A stretch of DNA of 21,624 nt from Polyangiaceae bacterium. GTDB taxonomy: Bacteria > Myxococcota > Polyangia > Polyangiales > Polyangiaceae. The stretch is from the NCBI GenBank assembly GCA_025936205.1, contig JAICTU010000100.1:1-21624 (forward strand), read 5' to 3'. This document shows positions 1 to 7,596 of the stretch, piece after piece (position 1 is the stretch's first letter; each line of letters begins with the position of its first letter). The translations under genes were made by a program, and so were the position numbers. Below the pieces are notes generated by a model. The model was not told the DNA's origin and ran no database searches. It saw only the letters and a program-made list of their open reading frames with translations.

Positions 1-2
1 AC

Positions 3-467
3 GCGCACGCCTGGCCCCGCGCCAAGGCGCAGGCCGAACCGATCGGGCTCGCGCGCGTCGGCTGCGCGGGCGCGAGCGCCGACGAGGAAGGTCGCGCGGT
101 CCTGCTCGAGCAGCGCTTCGGTGATCTCGATGCCGAGCGCCGGCGAGAGCTCGGGCTGCGGCATCTCACCGCGTTGGCGGTCGCGCGCGGCGCCGATGCG
201 CACGAGTGCGCGCGCGAGCTCGCTGTCCACGGTTGCGAGCCCGCACGCGCGGTTGCGCTGTATGCGCGGAGCGCGCGCGGCGCGGGCGCGGGTGACTCGT
301 GCGGTGGGCTGTGCCGCGAGCTCGAGTACTTGCCAGCGTGGCTGCGCGTGAGCGGGGTGTTCTCTGCCGCCCCGGCGCTGGAGGCCTGGCTCGCGCACGG
401 TCGCTGGAGCTTGGCGGCCGCGCGCGTGCTCGGCGCGCACCCGAGCACTTTGCGCACGGACATTTAA
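3..467 (+). CDS. C-terminal part of an unidentified protein with a possible helix-turn-helix
   Basis: This frame is open from the window edge to a TAA at 465-467, giving the last 154 residues of a protein whose start lies upstream. Third codon positions are almost all G or C, as in the sure genes here, so I take it as coding. No family is recognised. The composition is Ala/Arg/Leu-rich with scattered Cys. The last residues (WSLAAARVLGAHPSTLRTDI) resemble a Fis-like or other helix-turn-helix with the A-x-x-LG-x-x-x-STL pattern, which would suggest a DNA-binding tail. The link to a regulator is inference; the rest of the gene is needed. Confidence 0.5.
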   Translation, partial: AHAWPRAKAQAEPIGLARVGCAGASADEEGRAVLLEQRFGDLDAERRRELGLRHLTALAVARGADAHECARELAVHGCEPARAVALYARSARGAGAGDSCGGLCRELEYLPAWLRVSGVFSAAPALEAWLAHGRWSLAAARVLGAHPSTLRTDI

Positions 468-474
468 GCGCGGG

Positions 475-507
475 TCGCGATTCGCCGCATGCGGGGCCAA
501 ATCGCGA
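475..507. promoter_or_regulatory. Inverted repeat upstream of the receptor gene
   Basis: The arms TCGCGATT (475-482) and AATCGCGA (500-507) are a perfect inverted repeat around a 17-base spacer. The spacer itself holds the 10-base palindrome CCGCATGCGG (485-494). It lies just after the stop at 467 and 50 bases before the receptor start at 557. It could be an operator, or a transcript hairpin ending the upstream gene, although no T-run follows. Only the symmetry is seen; the role is inferred. Confidence 0.3.
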
Positions 508-556
508 ATTCTCGGCTTGTCTCTGGCGATGGCTCGGGCTACCGAGTGAAGCCTCC

Positions 557-3358
557 GTGACCCGGCACTCTCAGGCTCGCCCGCTGCGGATCTGTGTCGG
601 GATCGCCGGCGTGCTCGCCTCGCTTTCCGTAGCTGCCCATGCCCGGGCGCAGTCGCCCGCTCCCGCGGCTGCCCAGCAGCCTGTTTCCCAGCAGCCTGTT
701 TCCCAGCCGGCCGCGCCGCAGCAGCCTGCTTCTCAGCAGCCCGCGCCGGAGACGCAGGCGCCGTCTGCACCCGCCGGCGTCACTCCGCCACGGCTGCTGC
801 AGTTCGTGGATGCGCCCTACCCGAAGGAAGCGCTCGCGGCGGGGCTCACCGCGGACGTGATGCTGCGCCTGCGCGTCGAGGCGGACGGCACGGTGAGCGA
901 GGCCGAAGTGCTACAGCCCGCCGGGCACGGCTTTGACGAAGCCGCCGTGACCGCCGCACGGCAATTCAAGTTCGAGCCGGCGCAGCGCGCCGGCAAGCCC
1001 GTCGCCGCGCGCATCCCCTTTCGTTACTCCTTCACGCTGAAGGAGCAAAGCGTGGACCGCGAGCTGCCCGCGCCCACCATCGGTAACTTCCACGGCCGCG
1101 TGAACATCGCCGGGCCTGACACGCCGCTCGGCGGCGCCGACGTGAACGTGCGCGACGCGGCCGGCGTCGTCCACACCACCCGTACCGATGCGGACGGCGG
1201 CTGGCAGATCGACGATCTGCCCCCCGGTAACTACCAGATCCAGATCAGCGCCACAGGCTTCGCCCCGTTGACGCTGAACGAGGAGCTGCGTGCCGGCGAG
1301 GTGACCGAGCTGGTTTACCGGCTGACCCCGCAGCTCGGCGATGCCATCGAAGTCTCCGTCTACGGCACACGTCCGCCCCGCGAGGTGTCGCGCCGCACCA
1401 TCACGCGCCGCGAGATCACGCGCGTACCCGGCACGGGCGGCGACGCGCTGCGCTCCCTCCAGAACCTGCCCGGCCTGGCGCGCCCGCCGGGGCTCGCGGG
1501 CTTGCTGATCGTGCGCGGCTCCGCGCCTGAAGACACCGCCGTGTTCGTCGACGGTGACACGATCCAGAACATTTATCACTTCGGCGGACTGAGCAGCTCG
1601 ATCCCCACCGAGCTGCTCGATCGCATCGACTTCTATCCGGGCAACTTCAGCGCTCGCTACGGGCGTGTCATGGGCGGCATCGTGGATGTGGGCATGCGTT
1701 CGCCCAACACGCGCTGCGGCCTGGAGCCCGGCACTGACAGCGACGCACCGCTGAAGGCAAGCGATCGCTGCTTTCACGGCCTGCTGCAGGCCGATCTGAT
1801 CGATGCCCGCGTGCTGCTGCAGGGGCCGCTGCCCTTTGATGGCTGGAGCTTTGCGATCGGGGGCCGCCGCAGCTGGGTCGATGCCTGGCTGAAGCCCGCA
1901 CTGGAGGCCACGGACGCGAGCGTGACCACCGCCCCCGTCTACCATGACTACCAGCTGATCGTGGAGCGTGCCCCGGTGCACGGCACGCGCCTCAGCTTTC
2001 GTTTCTTCGGTTCCGACGACGCGCTGGAGCTGTTGATCAAGAATCCCGCGGCGCAGGATCCCGGGTTCGTGGGCGGCGGTGTGAGCTTCGCCACCAGCTT
2101 CTATCGGCTGCAATCGCTACTCGAGGTGCCGCTCGCGCGCGGCGTGTCGCTGTCCTCGCTGCTCAGCTTCGGCCATGACCGGACCGCCTTGCGCCTCGGT
2201 CGGCTGCGCTTCGATCTGGAGACGTACCCGGTCCAGATGCGCAACGAGTTCAGCTTCGACCTTGCGCAGGGGCTCACGCTGCACGCTGGACTCGACTTTC
2301 AGACGGGGCCCTTCGATGTCCTGGTGCGCGCACCCGAGCCTCCGCGTGCCGGCGAACCCGCGCCCGGTCCCTTCACGACCCGGCCCTTGCTCGAGACCCG
2401 CCAATCGTCGGTGTTTTTTCGGCCCGCCTGGTACGCCGACGCGCAGTGGAAGGTCGGCGCCCTCACCATCACGCCGGGCGCGCGAGTGGACTACGCGCGC
2501 GACACGGGTCACGGCGACTTTAGCCCGCGCCTGGGCGCGCGCTACGAGCTGGTGCCGCACACCCGCCACGAGGACGGCAGCGTCACGCGGCGCACCACGC
2601 TCAAGGCCGGTGCAGGTATCTTTTATCAACCGGCGCAGCCGCAGGAGACCGACGAGGTGTTCGGCACACCGGGCCTGCGCAGCAACCGGGCCATCCACTA
2701 CTCGCTGGGACTCGAACAAGAGCTCACCGATCAGATCGAGCTGAGCGTCGAAGGCTTTTACAAGGACCTCGACCACCTGGTGGCGCGCAGCGCGCAGGCG
2801 AACGGCTCGTTTCTGTACAACAACGAGGGCAGCGGCTACGTGATCGGCGCCGAGAGCCTGCTGAAGTACAAAGCGGACGAGCGCTTCTTTGGCTGGCTCG
2901 CCTACACGCTCTCCCGCAGCATGCGCCGCGACGCCCCCGGCGACGACCTGTATCCCTTCCAGTACGATCAGACGCATATCCTCACGGTGCTCGGCAACTA
3001 CCAGCTGGGCCGTGGCTGGAACGTGGGTGCCCGCTTCCGGCTCGTCTCCGGTCCGCTGCAGACCCCGGTGCTACAACCCCCGGGCCTGCCTGCCGTGTTT
3101 GCAGCCGATGCGGCCGCTTACACGCCCCTGTCGGGCAAGCCCTACAGCGAGCGTCTGCCCCTCGTGCACCAGGTCGATTTGCGGCTGGAGAAGCTCTGGC
3201 GCTTCCCCGACTGGGCACTCACCTTCTACGTGGATATCTGGAACGCCTACAACAACCCGGCGCGCGAAGACTATCAGTACAACTTCGACTACAGTCACAG
3301 CAGCTATCAACAAGGCTTGCCCATCATTCCCAGCCTGGGCCTGCGAGGTGAATTTTGA
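557..3358 (+). CDS. TonB-dependent outer-membrane receptor with an N-terminal TonB C-terminal domain
   Basis: This is a 933-residue receptor predicted to import a ligand across the outer membrane. The GTG at 557 is chosen because it gives a normal signal peptide (basic start, hydrophobic stretch, cleavage near AHARA-Q); the frame is open further upstream, and the ribosome site is weak. A Pro/Gln/Ala-rich linker follows (about 33-80). Residues 82-162 look like a TonB C-terminal domain (YPKEAL, VEADGTV, AARQFKFEPA). Residues 180-256 look like a carboxypeptidase-regulatory-like beta-sandwich. Residues 275-381 form the plug (LIVRGSAPEDTAVFVDG, then YGRVMGGIVDV). The rest is the barrel, ending in Phe as outer-membrane barrels do. 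Tyr/Trp-rich strands fit a barrel. The ligand is unknown. The stop overlaps the next gene's TTG start, so the two are probably co-translated. Confidence 0.9.
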   Translation: MTRHSQARPLRICVGIAGVLASLSVAAHARAQSPAPAAAQQPVSQQPVSQPAAPQQPASQQPAPETQAPSAPAGVTPPRLLQFVDAPYPKEALAAGLTADVMLRLRVEADGTVSEAEVLQPAGHGFDEAAVTAARQFKFEPAQRAGKPVAARIPFRYSFTLKEQSVDRELPAPTIGNFHGRVNIAGPDTPLGGADVNVRDAAGVVHTTRTDADGGWQIDDLPPGNYQIQISATGFAPLTLNEELRAGEVTELVYRLTPQLGDAIEVSVYGTRPPREVSRRTITRREITRVPGTGGDALRSLQNLPGLARPPGLAGLLIVRGSAPEDTAVFVDGDTIQNIYHFGGLSSSIPTELLDRIDFYPGNFSARYGRVMGGIVDVGMRSPNTRCGLEPGTDSDAPLKASDRCFHGLLQADLIDARVLLQGPLPFDGWSFAIGGRRSWVDAWLKPALEATDASVTTAPVYHDYQLIVERAPVHGTRLSFRFFGSDDALELLIKNPAAQDPGFVGGGVSFATSFYRLQSLLEVPLARGVSLSSLLSFGHDRTALRLGRLRFDLETYPVQMRNEFSFDLAQGLTLHAGLDFQTGPFDVLVRAPEPPRAGEPAPGPFTTRPLLETRQSSVFFRPAWYADAQWKVGALTITPGARVDYARDTGHGDFSPRLGARYELVPHTRHEDGSVTRRTTLKAGAGIFYQPAQPQETDEVFGTPGLRSNRAIHYSLGLEQELTDQIELSVEGFYKDLDHLVARSAQANGSFLYNNEGSGYVIGAESLLKYKADERFFGWLAYTLSRSMRRDAPGDDLYPFQYDQTHILTVLGNYQLGRGWNVGARFRLVSGPLQTPVLQPPGLPAVFAADAAAYTPLSGKPYSERLPLVHQVDLRLEKLWRFPDWALTFYVDIWNAYNNPAREDYQYNFDYSHSSYQQGLPIIPSLGLRGEF
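674..703 (+). repeat. 15-base tandem duplication in the receptor linker
   Basis: The unit CAGCAGCCTGTTTCC occurs twice head to tail (674-688 and 689-703), with degraded copies after it. It encodes the repeated peptide QQPVS in the Pro/Gln-rich linker between the signal peptide and the TonB-like domain. Being in frame, it changes only linker length. Confidence 0.9.
3345..3357 (+). promoter_or_regulatory. Ribosome binding site fixing a TTG start
   Basis: GAGGTG at 3345-3350 lies four bases before the TTG at 3355, which overlaps the receptor's TGA stop in the string TTGA. This strong site, inside the last codons of the receptor gene, supports both the rare TTG start and translational coupling of the pair. 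Confidence 0.6.
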
Positions 3359-4521
3359 GCGCGCGGCTCCCACGATGGCCGGCTGTGCCGCGTGGCAAGG
3401 GGCTGGGCTGCCTGCTGTTCAGCGCGGCCCTGTTCAGCGCGGCCCTGCTCGGCTGCGGTGCGCAGTTCGATCCCGGTAGCGAGCTGCATGGGCTGCGCGT
3501 GCTGGCCGTGAAGAAGAACACGCCCTATGCGCACCCGGGCACGCGCGTGGACCTGCAGCTGCTCTGGCACGATACCGAGCCGGATCGGCCCCCGCCGCAG
3601 ATTGCGTGGCTCGCCGCCTGCGAGAATCCACCGGGAGATCTGTTCGACGCCTGCTTTGCCACGGCGGCGCAAACGGGCGGCGCAGACCTGATTGAACGGC
3701 TGCAAATGCGCTCGTCTCTGCCCGATCCGGGCTCCGCGCAGGCCAACGACCACTTCAGCTTCGAGACTGCGCCGGACATCATCAGCTCGCGGCCACCCCC
3801 CAAGGACCCGACCAGCGTTCCCTACGGGCTCGACTATGTCCTGTTCGCGGTCTGTGCGGGCACGCTCGATCTGCGGCTCGATCGCGAATTCCCCTTCGTC
3901 TGCTACCTGGAGCAAGACGGCGAGCCCGGCCTCAGCCCGGGGGACACGGAGCTCGGGTCGAGCGACTTCATCGTCGGCTATACCTCCGTGTTCGCCTACG
4001 ATGCGCTCGAGAACCAGAATCCGCTGGTCTACGGGCTGCGCTGGGGCGAGCTCGAGCTGCGGCCGGGTGAGGCGCCCACGATGGCAGGTGAACCGCTCGC
4101 CGGACCGGAGCTCAACGCTGAAGACCTGTGCATTGGCGAGGCTTGCCAAGCAGCGCCGGCCAGCGAAGAGCCCGGCATTTGCCCCGAGGCGCTGACCATC
4201 GACGCCTGCCCGGAGTCGAGCCACTGCGACAAGGTCGGGTTCGGCCCCGTCGTGGATCCGGCGAGCGCCGAGATCGACACGGCCGCGTCGACCCTCCGCT
4301 CCGTCGAGCTCCAGGAGCAGATGTGGGTGAATTACTACGCCTCGGACGGCGAGATATCGCAGGAAGTGAAACTGTTGAACGATGCCACCGAGGGCTGGAA
4401 CGCCGACTCCGACACGGAGTACCGCGCGGGCAAGGAGCCGGGGGTGGCCTACTTGTGGTCCGTGGCGCACGACAACCGAGGCGGCGCCGAGTGGGCACGG
4501 CTCCGGGTGTGCACCCGCTGA
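3355..4521 (+). CDS. Cysteine-rich lipoprotein coupled to the TonB-dependent receptor
   Basis: This is a 388-residue protein of no recognised family. The TTG start overlaps the stop of the receptor gene and has a good ribosome site. The N-terminus is a lipoprotein signal: basic residues, a hydrophobic run, then the lipobox LLGC with Cys34 as the lipidated residue. The mature protein has many Cys, clustered near the middle (DLCIGEACQ, GICPEAL, DACPESSHC) and at the C-terminus (RVCTR), as in disulfide-stabilised exported proteins. The opening (about residues 46-70) may be a beta-sandwich. Its position directly after the receptor suggests a surface or periplasmic partner that binds the same ligand, by analogy with receptor-lipoprotein pairs such as SusC/SusD; there is no sequence evidence of a SusD fold. 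Its end faces the minus-strand gene at 4528. Confidence 0.85.
   Translation: MSARLPRWPAVPRGKGLGCLLFSAALFSAALLGCGAQFDPGSELHGLRVLAVKKNTPYAHPGTRVDLQLLWHDTEPDRPPPQIAWLAACENPPGDLFDACFATAAQTGGADLIERLQMRSSLPDPGSAQANDHFSFETAPDIISSRPPPKDPTSVPYGLDYVLFAVCAGTLDLRLDREFPFVCYLEQDGEPGLSPGDTELGSSDFIVGYTSVFAYDALENQNPLVYGLRWGELELRPGEAPTMAGEPLAGPELNAEDLCIGEACQAAPASEEPGICPEALTIDACPESSHCDKVGFGPVVDPASAEIDTAASTLRSVELQEQMWVNYYASDGEISQEVKLLNDATEGWNADSDTEYRAGKEPGVAYLWSVAHDNRGGAEWARLRVCTR
3418..3447 (+). repeat. 15-base tandem duplication in a signal peptide
   Basis: TTCAGCGCGGCCCTG is present twice head to tail (3418-3432 and 3433-3447), encoding the doubled peptide FSAAL in the hydrophobic core of the lipoprotein signal. 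It lengthens the core by five residues. Confidence 0.9.
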
Positions 4522-4527
4522 AACCCC

Positions 4528-4791
4528 TCAGAGCTCGACCGGACCCGAGCTCGACGCGAGCGCCACGCCCGCCCCGGTCCGCTGCGTGGCCCGCTCGAGC
4601 ACGATCTTGTTGCCGTATGCGGGGGGCGGAGCCACCAGCGTCGGACGCCGCTTGCGCGGTTTCTTCTCCGTGCTCGGAGCATTCCGCGCTTCGGCGTTCG
4701 GGTGCTTGGGCACCGACGCCGCTCGCGGGCTGCAGGCAAAAGATGCCAGAAGGGCGATCGCGCAGCAGCCGTGAAGCACGGAGCTGCTCAT
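4528..4791 (-). CDS. Small exported or lipoprotein-like hypothetical protein
   Basis: This 87-residue frame starts with ATG at 4791. A short N-terminus and a hydrophobic stretch end at LLASFAC, an imperfect lipobox with Phe at position -2, so it may be a lipoprotein (Cys20) or a Sec-exported protein. The mature part is Pro- and Lys/Arg-rich (KKPRKRRPTL) and ends in a short Ser/Gly-rich tail. No family is recognised. Codon use is G/C-biased at third positions. I see no clear ribosome site, so translation is less sure than for its neighbours. It converges with the upstream lipoprotein gene, six bases apart. Confidence 0.55.
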   Translation of the reverse strand: MSSSVLHGCCAIALLASFACSPRAASVPKHPNAEARNAPSTEKKPRKRRPTLVAPPPAYGNKIVLERATQRTGAGVALASSSGPVEL

Positions 4792-5095
4792 ACAGGAGTA
4801 TGAAACGGATCCTGACTTGGCGCCAGTCTGGCCGTCTCAGACGCCACTGGTGGAGTTCGTCGCGCGCAGATCTGCCCGATTTCCGGCGTGTGCTCCCGGA
4901 CCGCCCGCCCCGTGCGAAAGGGCGCAGATAACGTGCGCGCGCGCAGCGGGCTCGGCATGATGCGGTTCGTGGCTGCTCCTGCCCGAAACTCGCGCGGCGT
5001 GGCGCCGCTTCGTGTTCGACCGCAGAGATTCGCGAGTACCGATCACTTCGCACCCTTTCCCGTCCTTCGCATGTTCCCTTCGAACCCCAGAAATA

Positions 5096-5129
5096 GCCTG
5101 GCCGACCAGGCGACCCGTGCCCCGGGGCA
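5096..5129 (+). promoter_or_regulatory. Hairpin and palindrome upstream of the kinase gene
   Basis: GCCTGG (5096-5101) and CCAGGC (5106-5111) form a perfect six-base stem with the tetraloop CCGA. Seven bases on, TGCCCCGGGGCA (5118-5129) is a perfect 12-base palindrome. GTGCCC (5117-5122) is also mirrored by GGGCAC at 5143-5148. These could be operator sites or leader structure for the gene at 5213. The role is inferred. Confidence 0.3.
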
Positions 5130-5173
5130 GCAGTTGCACATTGGGCACAAATCAGAGAGGGTTAGGAACGTTC

Positions 5174-5209
5174 AGGGCGCCCTCCGTTTGATCGAATAGC
5201 ATCGAAACG
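5174..5209 (+). promoter_or_regulatory. Second symmetric element next to the kinase start
   Basis: AGGGCGCCCT (5174-5183) is a perfect palindrome. CGTTTGAT (5185-5192) and ATCGAAACG (5201-5209) pair with one bulged base, ending three bases before the ATG at 5213. A stem here could mask the translation start or serve as an operator. There is no obvious Shine-Dalgarno sequence. Confidence 0.25.
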
Positions 5210-5212
5210 CGC

Positions 5213-6907
5213 ATGTCTCAGAGCTCGAGGAAGGCACCACCACTCGCCAAAGGCTCCGTCATCAACGACCGGTACGAGATCCAGGAGGGTCTCGGTAAAG
5301 GCGGAATGGGGGAGGTCTTTTCCGCTTACGACCGCAGCACGCAGCAAGCGGTCGCGTTGAAGATTGTGCGCGAGGAGTCGCGCATGCCGGGGGACGACGA
5401 GGCGCTGCGGCATGAGCTCTTGCTCGCGCGCTCCGTCGGCCATCCCAACGTCTGCCGCGTGCATGACCTGGCACCGAGCCCCTGGGGGCCGATCCTGGTC
5501 ATGGAGTTGATCGACGGCGTCACGCTCCACACTCACATTCGTCGTCAAAAGTCCAAAGGTGGCTACACCGCGGACGAGTTTCGCTCCATCGCCAGCGAAG
5601 CTGCCGCCGGCTTGGCGGCAATCCACGCGCAGGGCCTCGTGCACGGCGATCTCAAGCCGGGCAACATCATGGTCACGGCCGATCGAGCCATCATCCTCGA
5701 CTTCGGCTTCGCGCGTGAGCGCGCACGCGTGAGCGCACGCCGCCCGGGGGCACAGCCCGACGGCGGTACCCCGAACTACATGTCGCCCGAGCGTCTCAAG
5801 TCGGGAGGCGCGAGCCCCGAGGACGACATCTACGCGCTCGGCCTGACCTTGCTCGAGATGTGGACCTGCAAGGTGCCGGAGCCCGGCTACCGCCCCCGCG
5901 CCAAGCCGATGCGCGAGCAGATCATGTTCGACGTGCCGTCGGGCCTTTCGATCGACGAGGTCAAGCAGGTCTTCCGGGCGCTGCACGAAGATCCGCGCAT
6001 GCGGCCCAAGGCGCGCCGGCTGCGCTTCTTCAACCCGTCGGCGCTGACCACCAGCCACGCTCAGATCCCGCGCGAGCGCATCTCCCCTGGCCCGCCCCTC
6101 GGGCGCGCCGTCGCGCGCACATTCACCCCCGGCGCGCAGTCGCTGCTCGTCACCTTCGCATACAACGCGGAGGAGCTCGCGGGGCGCCTCTTCCCGCTGG
6201 AAAAACCGCAGGTCACTATCGGGCGCCGCGCCAACCAGGACATCTGCATCGCCGAGCCCACCTGTTCCGGGGCTCACGCGCGCGCGCAGTGGCAAGCGGG
6301 CACGTGGATCGTCGCAGATCTCGGCAGCACCAACGGCAGCTACGCCGACCACAGCTACGAGCGCAAACGCACCGTGAGTCTGCTGCACGGCGGCGAGGTG
6401 CAGCTGGGCGAGTGCCGGATCAAGCTGGTCAGCTTCGAGAAGGGGTCTCCCCAGCACCTACGCGCCATGGAGTACCTCTCGCAGCGCGATGGCCTCACCG
6501 GCCTGTGGAAGCGCAAGGAGATGCTGGCGGCCCTGCAGGACGAGCTGGACTTTGCCCGCTGGGACCGCGTGCCACTGACGCTCGCCACCTATGAGATCTG
6601 CAGCGCCAACCGCTCGCCGCACGATCGCCCGACGATCCTGGAGATGCTGGCGCTCCGCCGCGCAGCCCAGCGCGTGGCCGAGCTGACCGAGGTGCTGCTG
6701 CTCAGCATGGTGCCGGTCACCGCGGGCCGCACCGACGCGCTCAAATTCGCCGTGGCCATGACGGGGCCGACGCTCGATGAAGCCCGCAACGTCGTCGAGC
6801 AGATCGTGGCGCAGGTCCGGGGCACGACCCCAGAGAACCTCGATCTGAAGGCCAACATCGCACTGGCCGAGGGCGCCATCTCCGCGGAAGAACTTCTCGC
6901 GCTTTGA
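5213..6907 (+). CDS. Ser/Thr protein kinase fused to FHA and degenerate GGDEF domains
   Basis: This is a 564-residue cytoplasmic signalling protein. The Hanks-type kinase spans about 21-272: glycine loop GKGGMGEV (29-35), VALK with Lys50, Glu68 for the C-helix, catalytic loop HGDLKPGN (Asp146, Lys148, Asn151), DFG at 163-165, and GTPNYMSPE at 185-193. The catalytic loop has Gly instead of Arg before Asp146, so it is non-RD and may not need activation-loop phosphorylation. An FHA domain (about 325-405) keeps GR at 337-338, Ser352, His355 and NG at 374-375, so it could bind phosphothreonine. Residues 423-560 start like a diguanylate cyclase (RDGLTGLWKRKEM), but the GGDEF position reads DALKF (508-512) and the metal-binding Asp region is lost, so cyclase activity is unlikely. 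There is no membrane segment. The stop overlaps the start of a membrane-protein gene. Confidence 0.9.
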   Translation: MSQSSRKAPPLAKGSVINDRYEIQEGLGKGGMGEVFSAYDRSTQQAVALKIVREESRMPGDDEALRHELLLARSVGHPNVCRVHDLAPSPWGPILVMELIDGVTLHTHIRRQKSKGGYTADEFRSIASEAAAGLAAIHAQGLVHGDLKPGNIMVTADRAIILDFGFARERARVSARRPGAQPDGGTPNYMSPERLKSGGASPEDDIYALGLTLLEMWTCKVPEPGYRPRAKPMREQIMFDVPSGLSIDEVKQVFRALHEDPRMRPKARRLRFFNPSALTTSHAQIPRERISPGPPLGRAVARTFTPGAQSLLVTFAYNAEELAGRLFPLEKPQVTIGRRANQDICIAEPTCSGAHARAQWQAGTWIVADLGSTNGSYADHSYERKRTVSLLHGGEVQLGECRIKLVSFEKGSPQHLRAMEYLSQRDGLTGLWKRKEMLAALQDELDFARWDRVPLTLATYEICSANRSPHDRPTILEMLALRRAAQRVAELTEVLLLSMVPVTAGRTDALKFAVAMTGPTLDEARNVVEQIVAQVRGTTPENLDLKANIALAEGAISAEELLAL

Positions 6908-7596
6908 AGAGCTCGCATCCTCTGCCGCCCAGCAGCGAATCCAACCTGCGGCGGCTGAGCCGCGGCGCTGGTGGCGTGGACCGGCCTCTACGCGCACAGG
7001 CCCTTCTGGCGGGTGCGCTGGTTCTCGTCTTGATCGCCGTGCCCCTCTATCTGCTGCGTCGGCCCAATGGTGCCGCCGGCTCCGAGGACCTCGACGCTGG
7101 TGTGTCGGGGTTTGGTGGGGTGTTTCGCAGCGAAGCGGACGCATCGAGCCCGGTGGCTCAGGTGTTGCTCGGGCCCATCCAGCGGGTGCGCTGTGGCGCC
7201 TCTCCCAGTCAGATCGCCAGCGAAGGCGAGCTGTGCGACGCACTGCCGGCGCTGGAGGCGGCCTTGCGCCAGAGCATCCTCGGCGCGGTCGAATGCGCGC
7301 CTCGCACCGGCAAGGAAGGCTCGATCAACTACGTGCTCGAGGTCGACTTCGAGAACAGCCGCTATAATTTGTTTCCGGGTAAGAGCGGCAAGTGGCGCGG
7401 CCCCCAGGCTCGGCGCGCCATCCAATGCGTGCTGCGCGCCTTGGCGCCGGTCGATCTCGCCACCGTGACCCACCAGTACGCGTACTACGCGATCGCGGTG
7501 CTCGCGGTATACCCCGCCCCAGACCCGTTCGAGATCCTGCCGAACTTCGACGAGGCCCCTTCCGACGAGGCCCCGAGCGGCGAAACGCCGCAGTGA
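6904..7596 (+). CDS. Single-pass membrane protein coupled to the kinase
   Basis: This 230-residue protein matches no family I recognise. The TTG start at 6904 overlaps the kinase stop (TTGA); the ribosome site is weak, so translation probably relies on coupling. A basic cytoplasmic segment (1-30) precedes one transmembrane helix (about 31-51, followed by LRR). The rest should be periplasmic. It has four Cys (97, 111, 131, 175), enough for two disulfides, and a Pro/Glu/Asp-rich tail with a repeated SDEAP-like unit. The tight coupling suggests a membrane partner or substrate of the kinase. The basic, Ser-rich N-terminus on the cytoplasmic side could be a phosphorylation site; this is inference. 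Confidence 0.8.
   Translation: MKSSHPLPPSSESNLRRLSRGAGGVDRPLRAQALLAGALVLVLIAVPLYLLRRPNGAAGSEDLDAGVSGFGGVFRSEADASSPVAQVLLGPIQRVRCGASPSQIASEGELCDALPALEAALRQSILGAVECAPRTGKEGSINYVLEVDFENSRYNLFPGKSGKWRGPQARRAIQCVLRALAPVDLATVTHQYAYYAIAVLAVYPAPDPFEILPNFDEAPSDEAPSGETPQ

Larger units (their letters stand above)
4792..5212. other. Non-coding region upstream of the kinase gene
   Basis: These 421 bases hold no convincing gene; short open frames here lack a ribosome site or a recognisable product. The left part should carry the promoter of the minus-strand gene ending at 4791. The right part (5096-5209) is dense in short symmetric elements and probably carries the kinase promoter. No consensus -35/-10 pair could be assigned with confidence. 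Confidence 0.6.

Noticed and set aside
299..556. Longer N-terminus of the TonB-dependent receptor
   Set aside because: The frame is open upstream, but it overlaps the preceding coding frame and would bury the signal peptide; the GTG at 557 places the signal peptide at the N-terminus.
911..2113. 400-residue open frame antisense to the receptor gene
   Set aside because: It mirrors the receptor coding frame and its protein has no family features.
4800..4931. Short plus-strand frame of 43 residues starting MKRILTW
   Set aside because: AGGAG is present but only one base from the ATG, too close to work, and the Arg-rich product has no features.
5162..6457. 431-residue open frame antisense to the kinase gene
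   Set aside because: Shadow of the kinase frame; no domain or ribosome site.
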